Numbered from the stretch's first letter, positions 34,920-43,999 are shown. The stretch is DNA of 64,000 bases from Pseudomonas nunensis (GCF_024296925.1 NZ_CP101125.1:1614501-1678500); one strand, 5' to 3'. Program-made: numbers and translations. Notes: a model not told the origin generated them from the sequence alone.

Positions 34920-36884
34920 ATGAACAGGACAATAAGAATTGCCGGGTGTGCGCTGGTTGTCGCCGCCGTGTTGCTCTGGCTGGGTATCTGGCGCACGGCG
35001 CCGCCCACGATGCTCAGCGAGGTGGCGCTGCCGGACACCTGGAGCGGCCAGACGCTGGCCCGTGACGGTGTGGCGGTGGACTTCAAGGTGCAGGCGCTGG
35101 CCGAGGACGGTGTGCTGCGTGAAGGCGGATTTGCCGATGTGCAGTTCCGCGTCACTGACAGCAATTCCGGCCAACCGCTGTCAGGGGTGAATCCCGGTGC
35201 CTGGCTCGACCCGGAAACCGTCGCCGCCGACAAGGCCCAGGGCCGTGAACAAAGCTGCAAATCCCGGGTCGGGGTGTTCCTCAAATCCAGCATCGGCGCA
35301 CGTCCGATGCTCGACCTGAACAGTTATTTCCTGCTGGTGATGAACCGCGATGCCAGCGTCTCTGTAGTCGATCCATCGGTCTCGGTCGGCGGCATCACCA
35401 GCACCATGGCGCGCATCGACCTCAAGCAAGCACCGATGGATTGGGTCACCACCAAAGACAACAAACGCGTGTTCATCTCGATGCCCACCGCCGGCGAAGT
35501 AGCGGTGATCGACAGCGAACAATTCAAACAGATCGACTCGGTCGCTGCCGGCAACAACCCGGTGCGCGTAGCCCTGCAACCGGACGAGCGCCTGCTGTGG
35601 GTCGGCAACAATGGCAAAACCGCCGAGGAGTCCGGCGTCACCGTCATCGACAGCCGCAGCCTCAAGACCCTGAAACACCTCGCGACCGGCAAAGGTCACC
35701 ACGAAATCGCCTTCAGCAAAGACAGCCGCCACGCCTTCGTCACCAACCGCGACGACGGCACCCTGAGCATTATCGACATCGCCACCTTGACCATCAGCCA
35801 ACAACTCAAGACCGGCACCCACCCGTTGTCGGTGGCCTACTCGCCGCTGTCCCAAGCGGTGTACGTCGCCGATGGCCAGGACGGCAGCGTCACCGTAGTC
35901 GACACCAGCAGCCTGGCGGTGCGACGCATCATCAAGCTGAGCCAAGGCTTGGGTCCGATGGGCTTCACGGCTGACGGTCGCTTCGGCATCGCCCTCAACA
36001 CCCTGGAAAACCGCGCCGAAGTGATCGACGCCGCCACCAACGCGCGCATCCATTCAATCGACGTCTCCGCCGAACCCTATCAAGTGGTGTTCACCAAGGC
36101 CTACGCCTACGTGCGCGGACTGGCTTCGGCCAAGGTGACGATGATCAACCTCGCATCCCTCGGCGAAGGTCGCACGCCAATCAGCCAGGGTTTCGAAGCC
36201 GGGCCCCAGGCACCACGGCTAGCCGGTGACTTGCCGCTGGCGTCGAGCCTGGCAGTGTCGCGAGACGACAACGCGGTGTTCGTGGTCAACCCGGTGGACA
36301 ACACCACCTACTTCTACGCCGAAGGCATGAACGCGCCGATGTCCGGCTATCCCAATCGCGGGCAGGTGGCGCGGGCCGCGATGGTCATCGACCGCAGCCT
36401 GCGGGAAGTCGAGCCAGGGCTGTACAGCGCACGGATCAAACTGCCCCCGGCCGGGCGTTTTGACGTGGCGTTCCTGCTCAACCAGCCGAACATCATTCAC
36501 TGCTTCAGCGCCCTGGTGGAACCGGACAGCAACCTCGCCCAGCGCCCCGGCGTGCCGAAAGTGGAATTCATGCTCGACAAGTCCACGGCCGACCTTGGCG
36601 ACCCGTATGTCGTGCGCTTTCGCATCGTTGAGGGCCAACACAAAACCCGGCGCAGCGGGGTCAAGGACGTGCAGGTGCGCTACTTCCGCGCCCCGACGTC
36701 CCGGGCCCAGCAAGTTGCGGCGCTGGACGTTGGCAACGGCGTGTATGAAGCGCCGGTGACCCTCGACCAGAGTGGCGCCTGGTACCTGCATGTGCGTGCC
36801 GCATCCCTGGGCGCGAATTTCGATGACAAGACCTTTGCCAGCGTCCGGGTATTGCCCTGCGATGACCACCGAAGAGGAAACTGA
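34920..36884 (+). CDS. YVTN-type beta-propeller protein with C-terminal Ig-like domain
   Basis: 654 aa from the ATG at 34920 (AAGGGGAG upstream). An N-terminal hydrophobic segment (about 7-25) anchors or exports it. Residues about 130-430 hold repeated propeller blades (RVFISMPTAGEVAVIDSEQF, HAFVTNRDDGTLSIIDIATL, AVYVADGQDGSVTVVDTSSL). A C-terminal all-beta domain (about 510-650) resembles FixH/YtkA-type modules. No heme CXXCH is present. Its place between the oxidase and SCO genes suggests an envelope role in oxidase maturation or electron transfer. A structural or metal-handling role is possible. Confidence 0.85.
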   Translation: MNRTIRIAGCALVVAAVLLWLGIWRTAPPTMLSEVALPDTWSGQTLARDGVAVDFKVQALAEDGVLREGGFADVQFRVTDSNSGQPLSGVNPGAWLDPETVAADKAQGREQSCKSRVGVFLKSSIGARPMLDLNSYFLLVMNRDASVSVVDPSVSVGGITSTMARIDLKQAPMDWVTTKDNKRVFISMPTAGEVAVIDSEQFKQIDSVAAGNNPVRVALQPDERLLWVGNNGKTAEESGVTVIDSRSLKTLKHLATGKGHHEIAFSKDSRHAFVTNRDDGTLSIIDIATLTISQQLKTGTHPLSVAYSPLSQAVYVADGQDGSVTVVDTSSLAVRRIIKLSQGLGPMGFTADGRFGIALNTLENRAEVIDAATNARIHSIDVSAEPYQVVFTKAYAYVRGLASAKVTMINLASLGEGRTPISQGFEAGPQAPRLAGDLPLASSLAVSRDDNAVFVVNPVDNTTYFYAEGMNAPMSGYPNRGQVARAAMVIDRSLREVEPGLYSARIKLPPAGRFDVAFLLNQPNIIHCFSALVEPDSNLAQRPGVPKVEFMLDKSTADLGDPYVVRFRIVEGQHKTRRSGVKDVQVRYFRAPTSRAQQVAALDVGNGVYEAPVTLDQSGAWYLHVRAASLGANFDDKTFASVRVLPCDDHRRGN

Positions 36885-36885
36885 C

Positions 36886-37539
36886 ATGAACCGATTCGCA
36901 CACCGTGGCTTGTTGACGTTCTGCCTGTTGGCCACCGGCATCGGCCAGGTCCTGGCGCATTCGGCGGATGAACACGCCGGGCACAACGCGCCGCCGGCCA
37001 AGACCCAGGAAAGCGCCCAGGTGAAATTTGCCGACGTCGCGCTGGTGGACCAGAACGGCAAACCGGTACGCCTGGAAAAGGACTTGATCAGCAACAAAAT
37101 CGTGGTCATGGGCTTCATCTACACCAGTTGCACCACGGTCTGCCCGGTGGTGTCCTCGATCATGGGCAAGGTGCAGAAACAGCTCGGCGCGCGGGTCGGC
37201 AAAGAGGTGCAACTGGTGTCGATCAGCATCGATCCGCAACGCGATGACCCCAAACGCCTGAACGACTACGCGCGCAGTTTCCAGAACGGCCCGGGCTGGA
37301 GCTGGCTCACCGGCAGCCAGCAATCGGTAACCGAAACCCTCAAGGGCCTCGGTACGTTCAGCGGTGACTTCAAGAACCACGCGCCGCTGATCATGGTCGG
37401 CGACGGCAACAGCCGCCACTGGACCCGCTATTACGGTTTTACCGACCCGACGGTGCTGACCCGTGAAGTGGAAAAACTCAGCGGCCAGCGCAACGCCCAC
37501 GCCAAACACACTGCTATCGCCATGGAGAACCAGCCATGA
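36886..37539 (+). CDS. SCO1/SenC family copper chaperone (first copy)
   Basis: 217 aa from the ATG at 36886 with GAGGAAA upstream, one base after the previous stop. A signal peptide ends VLA near 24, then a His-rich segment (HSADEHAGH). The thioredoxin-like fold carries the copper-binding TSCTTVCP (CX3C) motif, with the distal His in FKNHAPLIMVGD. SCO proteins deliver or reduce copper for oxidases in the periplasm. Here the natural client is the multicopper oxidase rather than cytochrome oxidase. The stop overlaps the next start (ATGA). Confidence 0.9.
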   Translation: MNRFAHRGLLTFCLLATGIGQVLAHSADEHAGHNAPPAKTQESAQVKFADVALVDQNGKPVRLEKDLISNKIVVMGFIYTSCTTVCPVVSSIMGKVQKQLGARVGKEVQLVSISIDPQRDDPKRLNDYARSFQNGPGWSWLTGSQQSVTETLKGLGTFSGDFKNHAPLIMVGDGNSRHWTRYYGFTDPTVLTREVEKLSGQRNAHAKHTAIAMENQP

Positions 37540-38156
37540 AAGCCCTCATTTTGATCTTCCTGACGATGTGCTTTTGCGTGATCAGCTTCCTCGCGTTTTC
37601 CCACGAACAGCACGCAGAGCAGGCGCCAACCGTGACCGCCGCCGCACCGGCAACCGGCACCCGCGATGCGCAGACCTGGTTCACCGACACGCCGTTACAG
37701 GACCAAAACGGCAACACCCTGCGCTTCTACAGCGATGCCCTGCAAAACCGTGTGGTGCTGCTCAACGTGATTTTCACCAGTTGCACCGATGCCTGCCCGC
37801 TGATCACCCGCAAGCTCAAGGAAGTGCGCGAAGTGCTGGGCGACAAGGCGGACGGCATCACCTTCATTTCCCTTACCAGTGATCCGCTGCGGGACACCCC
37901 GGCGGTACTCAAGGCTTACACCTTGAAGCAGGGCGTCGATGGCCCGCACTGGCTTTTTTTAACCGGCGACAAGGCGCAAATGGATCTGGTGCTGGGCCGC
38001 ATCGGCCAGATCGTGCCGACGCCCGAGCAACATTCCACGCAACTGATCGTCGGTGACGTGGCTAACAAACGCTGGAGCAAGATCCGTCCCGATGCACCCG
38101 CCGCCGCCATTGCCCAGCGCTTGCAGTTGCTGACAATGCCCGTGGTCGGTCGCTGA
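37536..38156 (+). CDS. SCO1/SenC family copper chaperone (second copy)
   Basis: 206 aa, starting in the ATGA overlap with the preceding SCO gene. An N-terminal membrane anchor or signal (LILIFLTMCFCVISFLAF) precedes HEQHAEQ. The fold has TSCTDACP and the distal His in EQHSTQLIVGD. It is only distantly similar to the first copy, so the pair may act in sequence (thiol reduction and copper loading) on the large oxidase, which needs many copper atoms (inference). Confidence 0.9.
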   Translation: MKALILIFLTMCFCVISFLAFSHEQHAEQAPTVTAAAPATGTRDAQTWFTDTPLQDQNGNTLRFYSDALQNRVVLLNVIFTSCTDACPLITRKLKEVREVLGDKADGITFISLTSDPLRDTPAVLKAYTLKQGVDGPHWLFLTGDKAQMDLVLGRIGQIVPTPEQHSTQLIVGDVANKRWSKIRPDAPAAAIAQRLQLLTMPVVGR

Positions 38157-38165
38157 GTCCGGGCC

Positions 38166-39707
38166 ATGAATATTGCCCTCCTGATCCTTCTCGCCAGCTT
38201 CAGCCTGAGCTCTAGCGCGTTGCCGCTGAGCCCCAGCGAAAGTGCGGGCAAACGCTTGTACCGCGAAGGGCTGTCAGGCAGTGGCGAGCCGGTGATGGCG
38301 CGGGTCGGTGCGGCGGACATTGTGCTGCCGGCCACCAGCCTGCCGTGCGCCAATTGCCACGGCGCCGATGGCCAGGGCCGGGCGGAGGGCGGGGTGCGGC
38401 CACCGGACCTGAATTGGTCGCGGCTCAGCAGCGTTTATGGCCAACAGCAGATTAATGGTCGCGATTACCCGGCCTACACCGAGGGCACACTGGCGCGGGC
38501 GATTCAAGAAGGGCGCGACCCCGGCAACAATCGACTCGACCCGGCCATGCCACGGTTCGTGCTGTCGATGAAGGATCAACGCGATCTCAGCGCCTACCTC
38601 AAGCGCCTGGGCGAAGACCGCGATCCGGGCCTGAACGCCGACAGCCTGCACTTGGGCACCTTGTTGCCGAGCCAAGGGCTGTTGCGCGATGAAGGCGCGA
38701 CCGTGGCGGCGGTGCTTCAGGGCAGCGTGGCACGGATCAATGAGGCGGGCGGGATTCATGGCCGCACGCTGCGCCTGACGATCCTCGATCCCGGCCCGGA
38801 CAGCGCAAGTGCGGAAAAGGCTCTGGACCGCTTGATCGAGCAGGAACAAGTGTTCGCCCTGATCGCGCCGCTGGTTCCGGCGCTGGACACCGAATTGGCG
38901 GCACGCCTGGAGCGGGCCGGAGTGCCGCTGATCGGCCCGTTGTCGCTGCTCGGTACAGCCCAGGCCAGTCGGCAGATTTTCGAACCGTTGCCCGGTTTGC
39001 GCGAACAACTGATCGCCCTGGCCGACTACGCCACCGACAGCCTGCGGGTGCTGCCGGGGCCGACACTGATCGCCTACCCGGACGATCCCGGCCAACGCCT
39101 GGCGGCGCAGAGCCTCGGCCAATATTTGCAGGCCCACGCCTGGCAGGATGTGCGATTGCAAGCCTACGACTCGGCTCAGGACGAGTTGCCGCTGGGCTCG
39201 CGTTCAGTGTTTTACCTGGGCAGCGGCGGTGGTTTCAGTCACCTGGCCGAACGCTTGCAGACAGCGGGGCAGGTGCCTTACCTGTTCGCCGCATCGAATC
39301 AGGTCGCGGGGGAGTTGCTGCAAGTCCCCAGCGGATTTTCCCGGCGGGTGTTCCTCGCTTACCCGTTTGTGCCCAGCGACTGGACCCAGTCCGGGCGCAC
39401 GGCCCTGACCTTGTTGCGCGAGCATCAGGGCCTCGGTGGCGAACACGCGGTGCTGCAAGTGGGAGCGTTCAGTTCGATGCTGCTGTTCAGCGAAGGCATG
39501 AAGCAGGCCGGGCGCGATGCCAGCCGCGAAAAACTCATCAGCGCCCTCGAGGGCCTGCACGACTTCGACACCGGGCTGACCCCACGGATCAGCTTTGGCC
39601 CCGGCCGCCGCCTGGGCCTGAATGGCGCGCATATCGTCACCGTGGACCTGTCCGACCAGCGTTTTTACCTGGTCGCACCCTACAAATCTATTGCCGTTAC
39701 ACCCTGA
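38166..39707 (+). CDS. Cytochrome c fused to periplasmic binding (ABC-type) domain
   Basis: 513 aa. A signal peptide of about 18 residues is followed by a class I cytochrome c domain (about 25-150): heme motif CANCH at 61-65 and a likely Met ligand in DPAMPRF. Residues about 160-510 resemble the branched-chain amino-acid receptor family (GTLLPSQGLLRDEGATVAAVLQG, RINEAGGIHGRTLRLTILD, FLAYPFVPSDW). No ABC transporter genes accompany it, so the binding domain is probably a sensor or docking module. It sits in the oxidase operon and could accept electrons from the oxidase or sense a ligand. Confidence 0.85.
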   Translation: MNIALLILLASFSLSSSALPLSPSESAGKRLYREGLSGSGEPVMARVGAADIVLPATSLPCANCHGADGQGRAEGGVRPPDLNWSRLSSVYGQQQINGRDYPAYTEGTLARAIQEGRDPGNNRLDPAMPRFVLSMKDQRDLSAYLKRLGEDRDPGLNADSLHLGTLLPSQGLLRDEGATVAAVLQGSVARINEAGGIHGRTLRLTILDPGPDSASAEKALDRLIEQEQVFALIAPLVPALDTELAARLERAGVPLIGPLSLLGTAQASRQIFEPLPGLREQLIALADYATDSLRVLPGPTLIAYPDDPGQRLAAQSLGQYLQAHAWQDVRLQAYDSAQDELPLGSRSVFYLGSGGGFSHLAERLQTAGQVPYLFAASNQVAGELLQVPSGFSRRVFLAYPFVPSDWTQSGRTALTLLREHQGLGGEHAVLQVGAFSSMLLFSEGMKQAGRDASREKLISALEGLHDFDTGLTPRISFGPGRRLGLNGAHIVTVDLSDQRFYLVAPYKSIAVTP

Positions 39708-39722
39708 CCGGAGGCTTCGATC

Positions 39723-40670
39723 ATGAAGACGCTACTGTTGCTGCTGATGCTCTGGGTGCCCGTGGTCTTCAGTAATAACGGGCCGGCTGCGGCGCGGGTC
39801 AATGGCGAGGAGATTTCCGAGTTTCGCCTGGAGCGCTATTTCGCCGAATACCTGGAAGACCAGGGCCGGGCGGTGGCCAGCATTCGCAATCCCAAGGCGT
39901 ACAAACAGCTGCGTCAGGCCGCCCTGGATGCGCTGATCGACAAAGAATTGTTGTGGCAGGAAGCGCTCAAGCGCGGGGTGGTGATCAGCGATGCCACGGT
40001 GCAGAGCCAGGTGGCGCTGACCCGCCAGGCCATCGGCGGCCCCGAGGTGTTTGCGCGCAAGCTGCAAGACTCCGGTTTCGATGAGGCGAGTTTTACCGAG
40101 TACACCCGACGCGAGCTGGCTGCCCAGGAGGTTTTCGCCGACCTCACCCGCGTGGCGGAGCCGGACGAAAAACAGGTCCGCGACTTCTTCCAAGCGCACC
40201 GCGCCGAGATGGGCAGCCCCGAGCAGATCCAGGCCCGGCATATCCTGATCAAAGTGCCCCAAGGGGCGGATGCCGCCACAGTCGAAGCCGCGCGACTACG
40301 CTTAGAGGAGCTACGTATACAAATCGCCAGTGGCGCGGACTTCGCCAGCGTCGCCCGCAGTGCTTCCGAAGACGCTTCGGCCAGTGCAGGCGGGGACTTG
40401 GGCTATTTCACGCGTGGGCGCATGATGCCGGAATTCGAAGCGGCGGCGTTTGCATTGAGGCCGGGCCAAGTCAGTGAACCGGTGCGCACGCCAGTTGGCT
40501 GGCATTTGATTTATTTACAGAACCACCAGGAGGCGGCGGATGTCACAGAGGAGCAAGGGCTTGAAACAGTCCGGGTGTACCTTGCCCGACAGCAAAAGGC
40601 CCAGGCTCGTCGAGACGTTCTGGCGCAGTTGCGATCCCGTAATCGCATTGAGCGGATTGACGATGATTGA
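39723..40670 (+). CDS. Parvulin-type peptidyl-prolyl isomerase (SurA/PpiC-like), periplasmic
   Basis: 315 aa with GGAGG before the ATG. Signal peptide to about residue 20. A SurA-like chaperone segment (VNGEEISEFRLERYFAEY, ALDALIDKELLWQEA) precedes a rotamase domain (about 168-270; QARHILIKVP, GGDLGYFTRGRMMPEFEAAAF, PVGWHLIYL). It should help fold exported proteins. It closes the MnxG-like operon; in the Leptothrix mof operon a PPIase gene also accompanies the oxidase gene, which supports a dedicated role. Confidence 0.92.
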   Translation: MKTLLLLLMLWVPVVFSNNGPAAARVNGEEISEFRLERYFAEYLEDQGRAVASIRNPKAYKQLRQAALDALIDKELLWQEALKRGVVISDATVQSQVALTRQAIGGPEVFARKLQDSGFDEASFTEYTRRELAAQEVFADLTRVAEPDEKQVRDFFQAHRAEMGSPEQIQARHILIKVPQGADAATVEAARLRLEELRIQIASGADFASVARSASEDASASAGGDLGYFTRGRMMPEFEAAAFALRPGQVSEPVRTPVGWHLIYLQNHQEAADVTEEQGLETVRVYLARQQKAQARRDVLAQLRSRNRIERIDDD

Positions 40671-40678
40671 ACGTTCCC

Positions 40679-40734
40679 CCCCAATAGTGGGGAAAAGCTT
40701 CAATGCCAATCCATGCGCTTCCCCGCCTTTGGGG
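40679..40734. promoter_or_regulatory. Two CCCC-N6-GGGG inverted repeats upstream of the secretion operon
   Basis: CCCCAATAGTGGGG at 40679-40692 and CCCCGCCTTTGGGG at 40721-40734 share the spacing of sites at 28402 and 57169. Their 42-bp centre-to-centre distance is four helical turns. They lie about 75-130 bp ahead of the sigma-54 promoter at 40810, the usual range for an enhancer-binding activator. Confidence 0.6.
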
Positions 40735-40809
40735 GGAGGGGGATCTGGACGACTTGGCATTGTCTTCAAATTCAAGGACATGAAGAGATAAAAATACCGG
40801 CGCTCGGCC

Positions 40810-40825
40810 TGGCATGAAGTGTGCG
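40810..40825 (+). promoter_or_regulatory. Candidate sigma-54 promoter of the T2SS-curli export operon
   Basis: TGGCATGAAGTGTGCG has GG at 40811-40812 and GC at 40823-40824, ten bases apart. The -24 half is the same TGGCATG seen before the MnxG-like gene. It is 68 bp before the response regulator start. Confidence 0.68.
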
Positions 40826-40892
40826 TTAGTCCTAGTAAGGCGCGCACTCCGCCAGGCTCGGTACTCGGACCTGCGGTTTCAAGGAGTCGACC

Positions 40893-41423
40893 TTGTTAAA
40901 CAAAGTACTGGTTGTCGAAGACGAACAACTGCTTGCCGAAAACCTCAAGGATTACCTTCAGGCGCAAGCGTTGGAAGTCCGGATAGCTCACGACGGTGCC
41001 ATGGCAATCGGTGAAGCCGAACGTTTTGCACCCGATGTGATGGTGTTCGATTACCGCTTGCCGGATATGGAAGGCTTTGAGGTGCTCGATGCCGTCCGCC
41101 AGAACAGGAACTGTCATTTTGTGCTGATTACCGGGCACCCAACCGCTGAAGTCTGTGAGCGGGCCCGACAGTTAGGTGTCAGCCATATCCTGTTCAAACC
41201 CTTTCCGTTGGCGGAATTGGCCCGTGCAGTCTGCGACCTTCTGGGGATGGAGCGCGAAGCCAAAGCAGGCGTGAGCACTTCTGAAGGTTTTGTCGAACGA
41301 CGCCAGAGCAGGACCGAGAGTTTCCCGCTGCAGTTGTACGACGGCAGTTGGGTGCTGGCGGATCGCCGACGAACATCGGCCTCGCTGGCACCGGACGACG
41401 AACAATTGCTCACCGGGGAGTAG
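40893..41423 (+). CDS. Single-domain response regulator with short C-terminal extension
   Basis: 176 aa. The start is a TTG, set by AAGGAG six bases upstream and by the protein beginning LNKVLVVEDEQ at the receiver's first strand. Receiver residues are complete: acidic pair Glu9/Asp10, phospho-Asp53 in VFDYRLPDM, Thr80 and Lys102 (LFKPF). No DNA-binding or ATPase domain follows; the last 55 residues (about 120-176) are charged and unassigned. It is the first gene of the secretion operon, so it may act by protein contact, for instance on the GspE ATPase or a kinase relay. Confidence 0.87.
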   Translation: MLNKVLVVEDEQLLAENLKDYLQAQALEVRIAHDGAMAIGEAERFAPDVMVFDYRLPDMEGFEVLDAVRQNRNCHFVLITGHPTAEVCERARQLGVSHILFKPFPLAELARAVCDLLGMEREAKAGVSTSEGFVERRQSRTESFPLQLYDGSWVLADRRRTSASLAPDDEQLLTGE

Positions 41424-41507
41424 TGGCGCGACACGACGTTCCGGCTCCAGCCGCAATGGCCTGCCGCGCCGACAGGGCTTTAAGCCCCCGGCGTTGGAGA
41501 GCAAGCC

Positions 41508-43214
41508 ATGGAACGTCTATCACTTGCCGTAGAACCGGCACCGTTGGAGTCTGTACCGACACGCTTTAGCAGTGAGCAATTGGCCCAGGCGCGGATCCGG
41601 GCCGCCAGTTCCGGCGAACGGGTACTGGACGCTCTCGGGGTGTTGTGCGAACTGGCCCCCATGCCATTTATCCAGTGCCTCGGCGCTACCCTGCATTACC
41701 CGGTGCTCGACACCGACACGCTGTTCCAGGCCACTCCAGTATTTGATCGGGTCACCCTGGCCCAATGCCTCAAGCGCGAATTCATCCTGCTGCGCCACGC
41801 CGACGAAGTCATCGGTGTGTTCGCCGACCCGTTCGACACGGCGCGCCTGGCCTGGATCGACGATTGCCTGCACGGCGCGCCGCTGTATCTGGTGCATGCC
41901 GACGACTTGAAAGCCTACCTGGCCCGTCACGAAGAAAGCTTCCACGCCGTGGAGTCGCTCAACGCCCAGGCCGACGCGAATGTCGAGATCGACAACCTGC
42001 AAAGCCTGTCCCTGACCAGCATCAGCGAAGACGCGAGCGTGGTGGTCAAACTGGTCAACTCGACCCTCTACGACGCGCTGAAAATGCACGCCAGCGACAT
42101 CCACTTGGGCACCACCGGCAGCGGCTTGGTGATCAAGTACCGCATCGACGGCGTGCTCAATAACATCAGCAAGATCCAGGGCAGCGAGTTCGCCGAGCAG
42201 GTGATTTCCCGGGTCAAGGTCATGGCTGAGCTGGACATCGGCGAGAAACGCGTGCCCCAGGATGGGCGCTTCAAAATCGGCATCAGCGGTCGGCAGATCG
42301 ACTTCCGGGTGTCGATCATGCCAAGCATTTTTGGCGAAGACGCGGTGCTGCGGGTGCTGGACAAACAAGACCTGGCGGACAAGGTCAGCGGCGTGCAGTT
42401 GCAGGCCCTCGGCTTCGAGGAAGACACCCTCAAGCAACTGCGTCGCCTGGCTGCCGAACCCTACGGCATGGTGCTGGTGACCGGCCCCACCGGCAGCGGC
42501 AAGACCACCACGCTCTACGCGATGATCACCGAGATCAACCACGGCGTGGACAAGATCATCACCATCGAAGACCCGGTGGAATATCAACTGCCGGGCGTCC
42601 TGCAAATCCCTGTGAATGAAAAGAAAGGCCTGACCTTCGCCCGTGGTTTGCGTTCGATCCTGCGCCACGACCCGGACAAAATCATGGTCGGTGAAATCCG
42701 TGACCCCGACACCGCGCAGATCGCTGTGCAATCGGCGCTCACCGGGCACCTGGTGTTCACCACCATCCACGCCAACAACGTCTTCGATGTGATCGGCCGT
42801 TTCACCCAAATGGAAATCGACCCCTACAGCCTGGTCTCGGCGCTCAATGCGGTGCTGGCCCAGCGGCTGATTCGCCTGGTCTGCGCCAGTTGCAGCGCAC
42901 CGCACCATCCGACCGATGAAGAACTGCAACTGTCCGGCCTCGACCCGCAACACGTCGGCCACTACCACTTCGTGCATGGCAAGGGCTGCGGCCATTGCCG
43001 GGGCACCGGTTATCGCGGACGCACGGCGATTGCCGAGCTGCTGCACCTGGACGACGAGCTGCGGCAAATGATTGTCGAGCGCCAACCGATTTCGAAAATC
43101 AAGGCCCACGCCTGCAAACGTGGCTTGCGCTTGTTGCGCGAGTCGGCGCTGGAACTGGTGCAAGCGGGGCGTACTACGCTCGAGGAGATCAATCGTGTCA
43201 CTTTTGTCTCGTGA
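41508..43214 (+). CDS. gspE: Type II secretion ATPase GspE
   Basis: 568 aa with GGAGAG before the ATG. N-terminal GspE_N-like domain (about 1-150), then the ATPase: Walker A GPTGSGKTT at 326-334, Asp box (ITIEDPVEYQL), Walker B (IMVGEIRDPDTAQIA) and His box (TGHLVFTTIHANN). A zinc-binding tetracysteine (CASC...GCGHC) is near 463-500. It is cytoplasmic and drives pseudopilus assembly with GspF. The gene for GspF is 14 kb upstream. Its end overlaps the next gene by 20 bp. Confidence 0.95.
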   Translation: MERLSLAVEPAPLESVPTRFSSEQLAQARIRAASSGERVLDALGVLCELAPMPFIQCLGATLHYPVLDTDTLFQATPVFDRVTLAQCLKREFILLRHADEVIGVFADPFDTARLAWIDDCLHGAPLYLVHADDLKAYLARHEESFHAVESLNAQADANVEIDNLQSLSLTSISEDASVVVKLVNSTLYDALKMHASDIHLGTTGSGLVIKYRIDGVLNNISKIQGSEFAEQVISRVKVMAELDIGEKRVPQDGRFKIGISGRQIDFRVSIMPSIFGEDAVLRVLDKQDLADKVSGVQLQALGFEEDTLKQLRRLAAEPYGMVLVTGPTGSGKTTTLYAMITEINHGVDKIITIEDPVEYQLPGVLQIPVNEKKGLTFARGLRSILRHDPDKIMVGEIRDPDTAQIAVQSALTGHLVFTTIHANNVFDVIGRFTQMEIDPYSLVSALNAVLAQRLIRLVCASCSAPHHPTDEELQLSGLDPQHVGHYHFVHGKGCGHCRGTGYRGRTAIAELLHLDDELRQMIVERQPISKIKAHACKRGLRLLRESALELVQAGRTTLEEINRVTFVS

Positions 43215-43998
43215 TCGTTATGTCGCCGTGCTCGGCGCCAGTGGCGTCGGCCTCGGCCAGCGCCAGGGCAGCGAAACCCGCTGGCTGGGCAGCATCGGCT
43301 TTATCGACGAAGGCTTCCACGCCTGGGCCGTGGCCCTGGAAACCCTCGACCGTCTGCTCGGTGAACATGCCCGCGCGGGTGCCGAATTGAGCGTGGTGGT
43401 CTCCGGGCACTTCAGCCGCTTTTGCCTGGTGCCCTGGAGCGACCAGATCAGCAGCCCCGACGAATTGCTCGGCTTCGCCCAGCTGTGTTTCGAAGACCTC
43501 TACGGCGCACCGACCCAAGCCTGGAGCCTGGTGCTCTCGGCGGAACCGGCGGGCTACGACCGCATCGCCTCAGCCTTGCCCCAGGACTTGCTGGAACGCC
43601 TGCGCAGCCTGGTCAGTGCTCGTGGTTTGCGCTTGCGTTCGGTGCAACCGTACCTGATGGCGGCGTTCAATCACTTCGATAAAAGCTTCGACGCCGGGGA
43701 CTTCCTGTTCGTGGTCGCCGAACCGGTGCGCAGTGTGTTGCTGCTGGCTCGGGAAGGGCGCTGGACCTCGGTGCGCTCGGTGGGCAGCAACGACAGCGAT
43801 GCCGCACTGACCGCGTTGATTGGTCGCGAAGGCCAGTTGCAGGCCTCCAGCAGCGAACGGCCACTCAACGTCTACCTGCACGCCCCGGCACGCATCGACT
43901 CGCAACCCGACGTACCCGGCGTGCACCTGCGGACCCTTGAAGAGGACCGGACTTCAGTACGGGATTGCCTGTACGTGATGTCCCGGGCGGTGGCCTGA
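43195..43998 (+). CDS. GspL/PilM-like cytoplasmic assembly protein
   Basis: 267 aa from a GTG at 43195, chosen because GAGGAG lies seven bases ahead and the N-terminal strand YVAVLGASGVGLGQRQ follows; longer frames upstream would run deep into gspE. The protein resembles an incomplete actin-like fold as in PilM/MshI or the GspL cytoplasmic domain, without a membrane segment. It is followed by PilN- and PilO-like genes, so the platform is built from separate M/N/O-type subunits rather than a single GspL. Confidence 0.7.
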   Translation: MSLLSRDRYVAVLGASGVGLGQRQGSETRWLGSIGFIDEGFHAWAVALETLDRLLGEHARAGAELSVVVSGHFSRFCLVPWSDQISSPDELLGFAQLCFEDLYGAPTQAWSLVLSAEPAGYDRIASALPQDLLERLRSLVSARGLRLRSVQPYLMAAFNHFDKSFDAGDFLFVVAEPVRSVLLLAREGRWTSVRSVGSNDSDAALTALIGREGQLQASSSERPLNVYLHAPARIDSQPDVPGVHLRTLEEDRTSVRDCLYVMSRAVA

Positions 43999-43999
43999 C

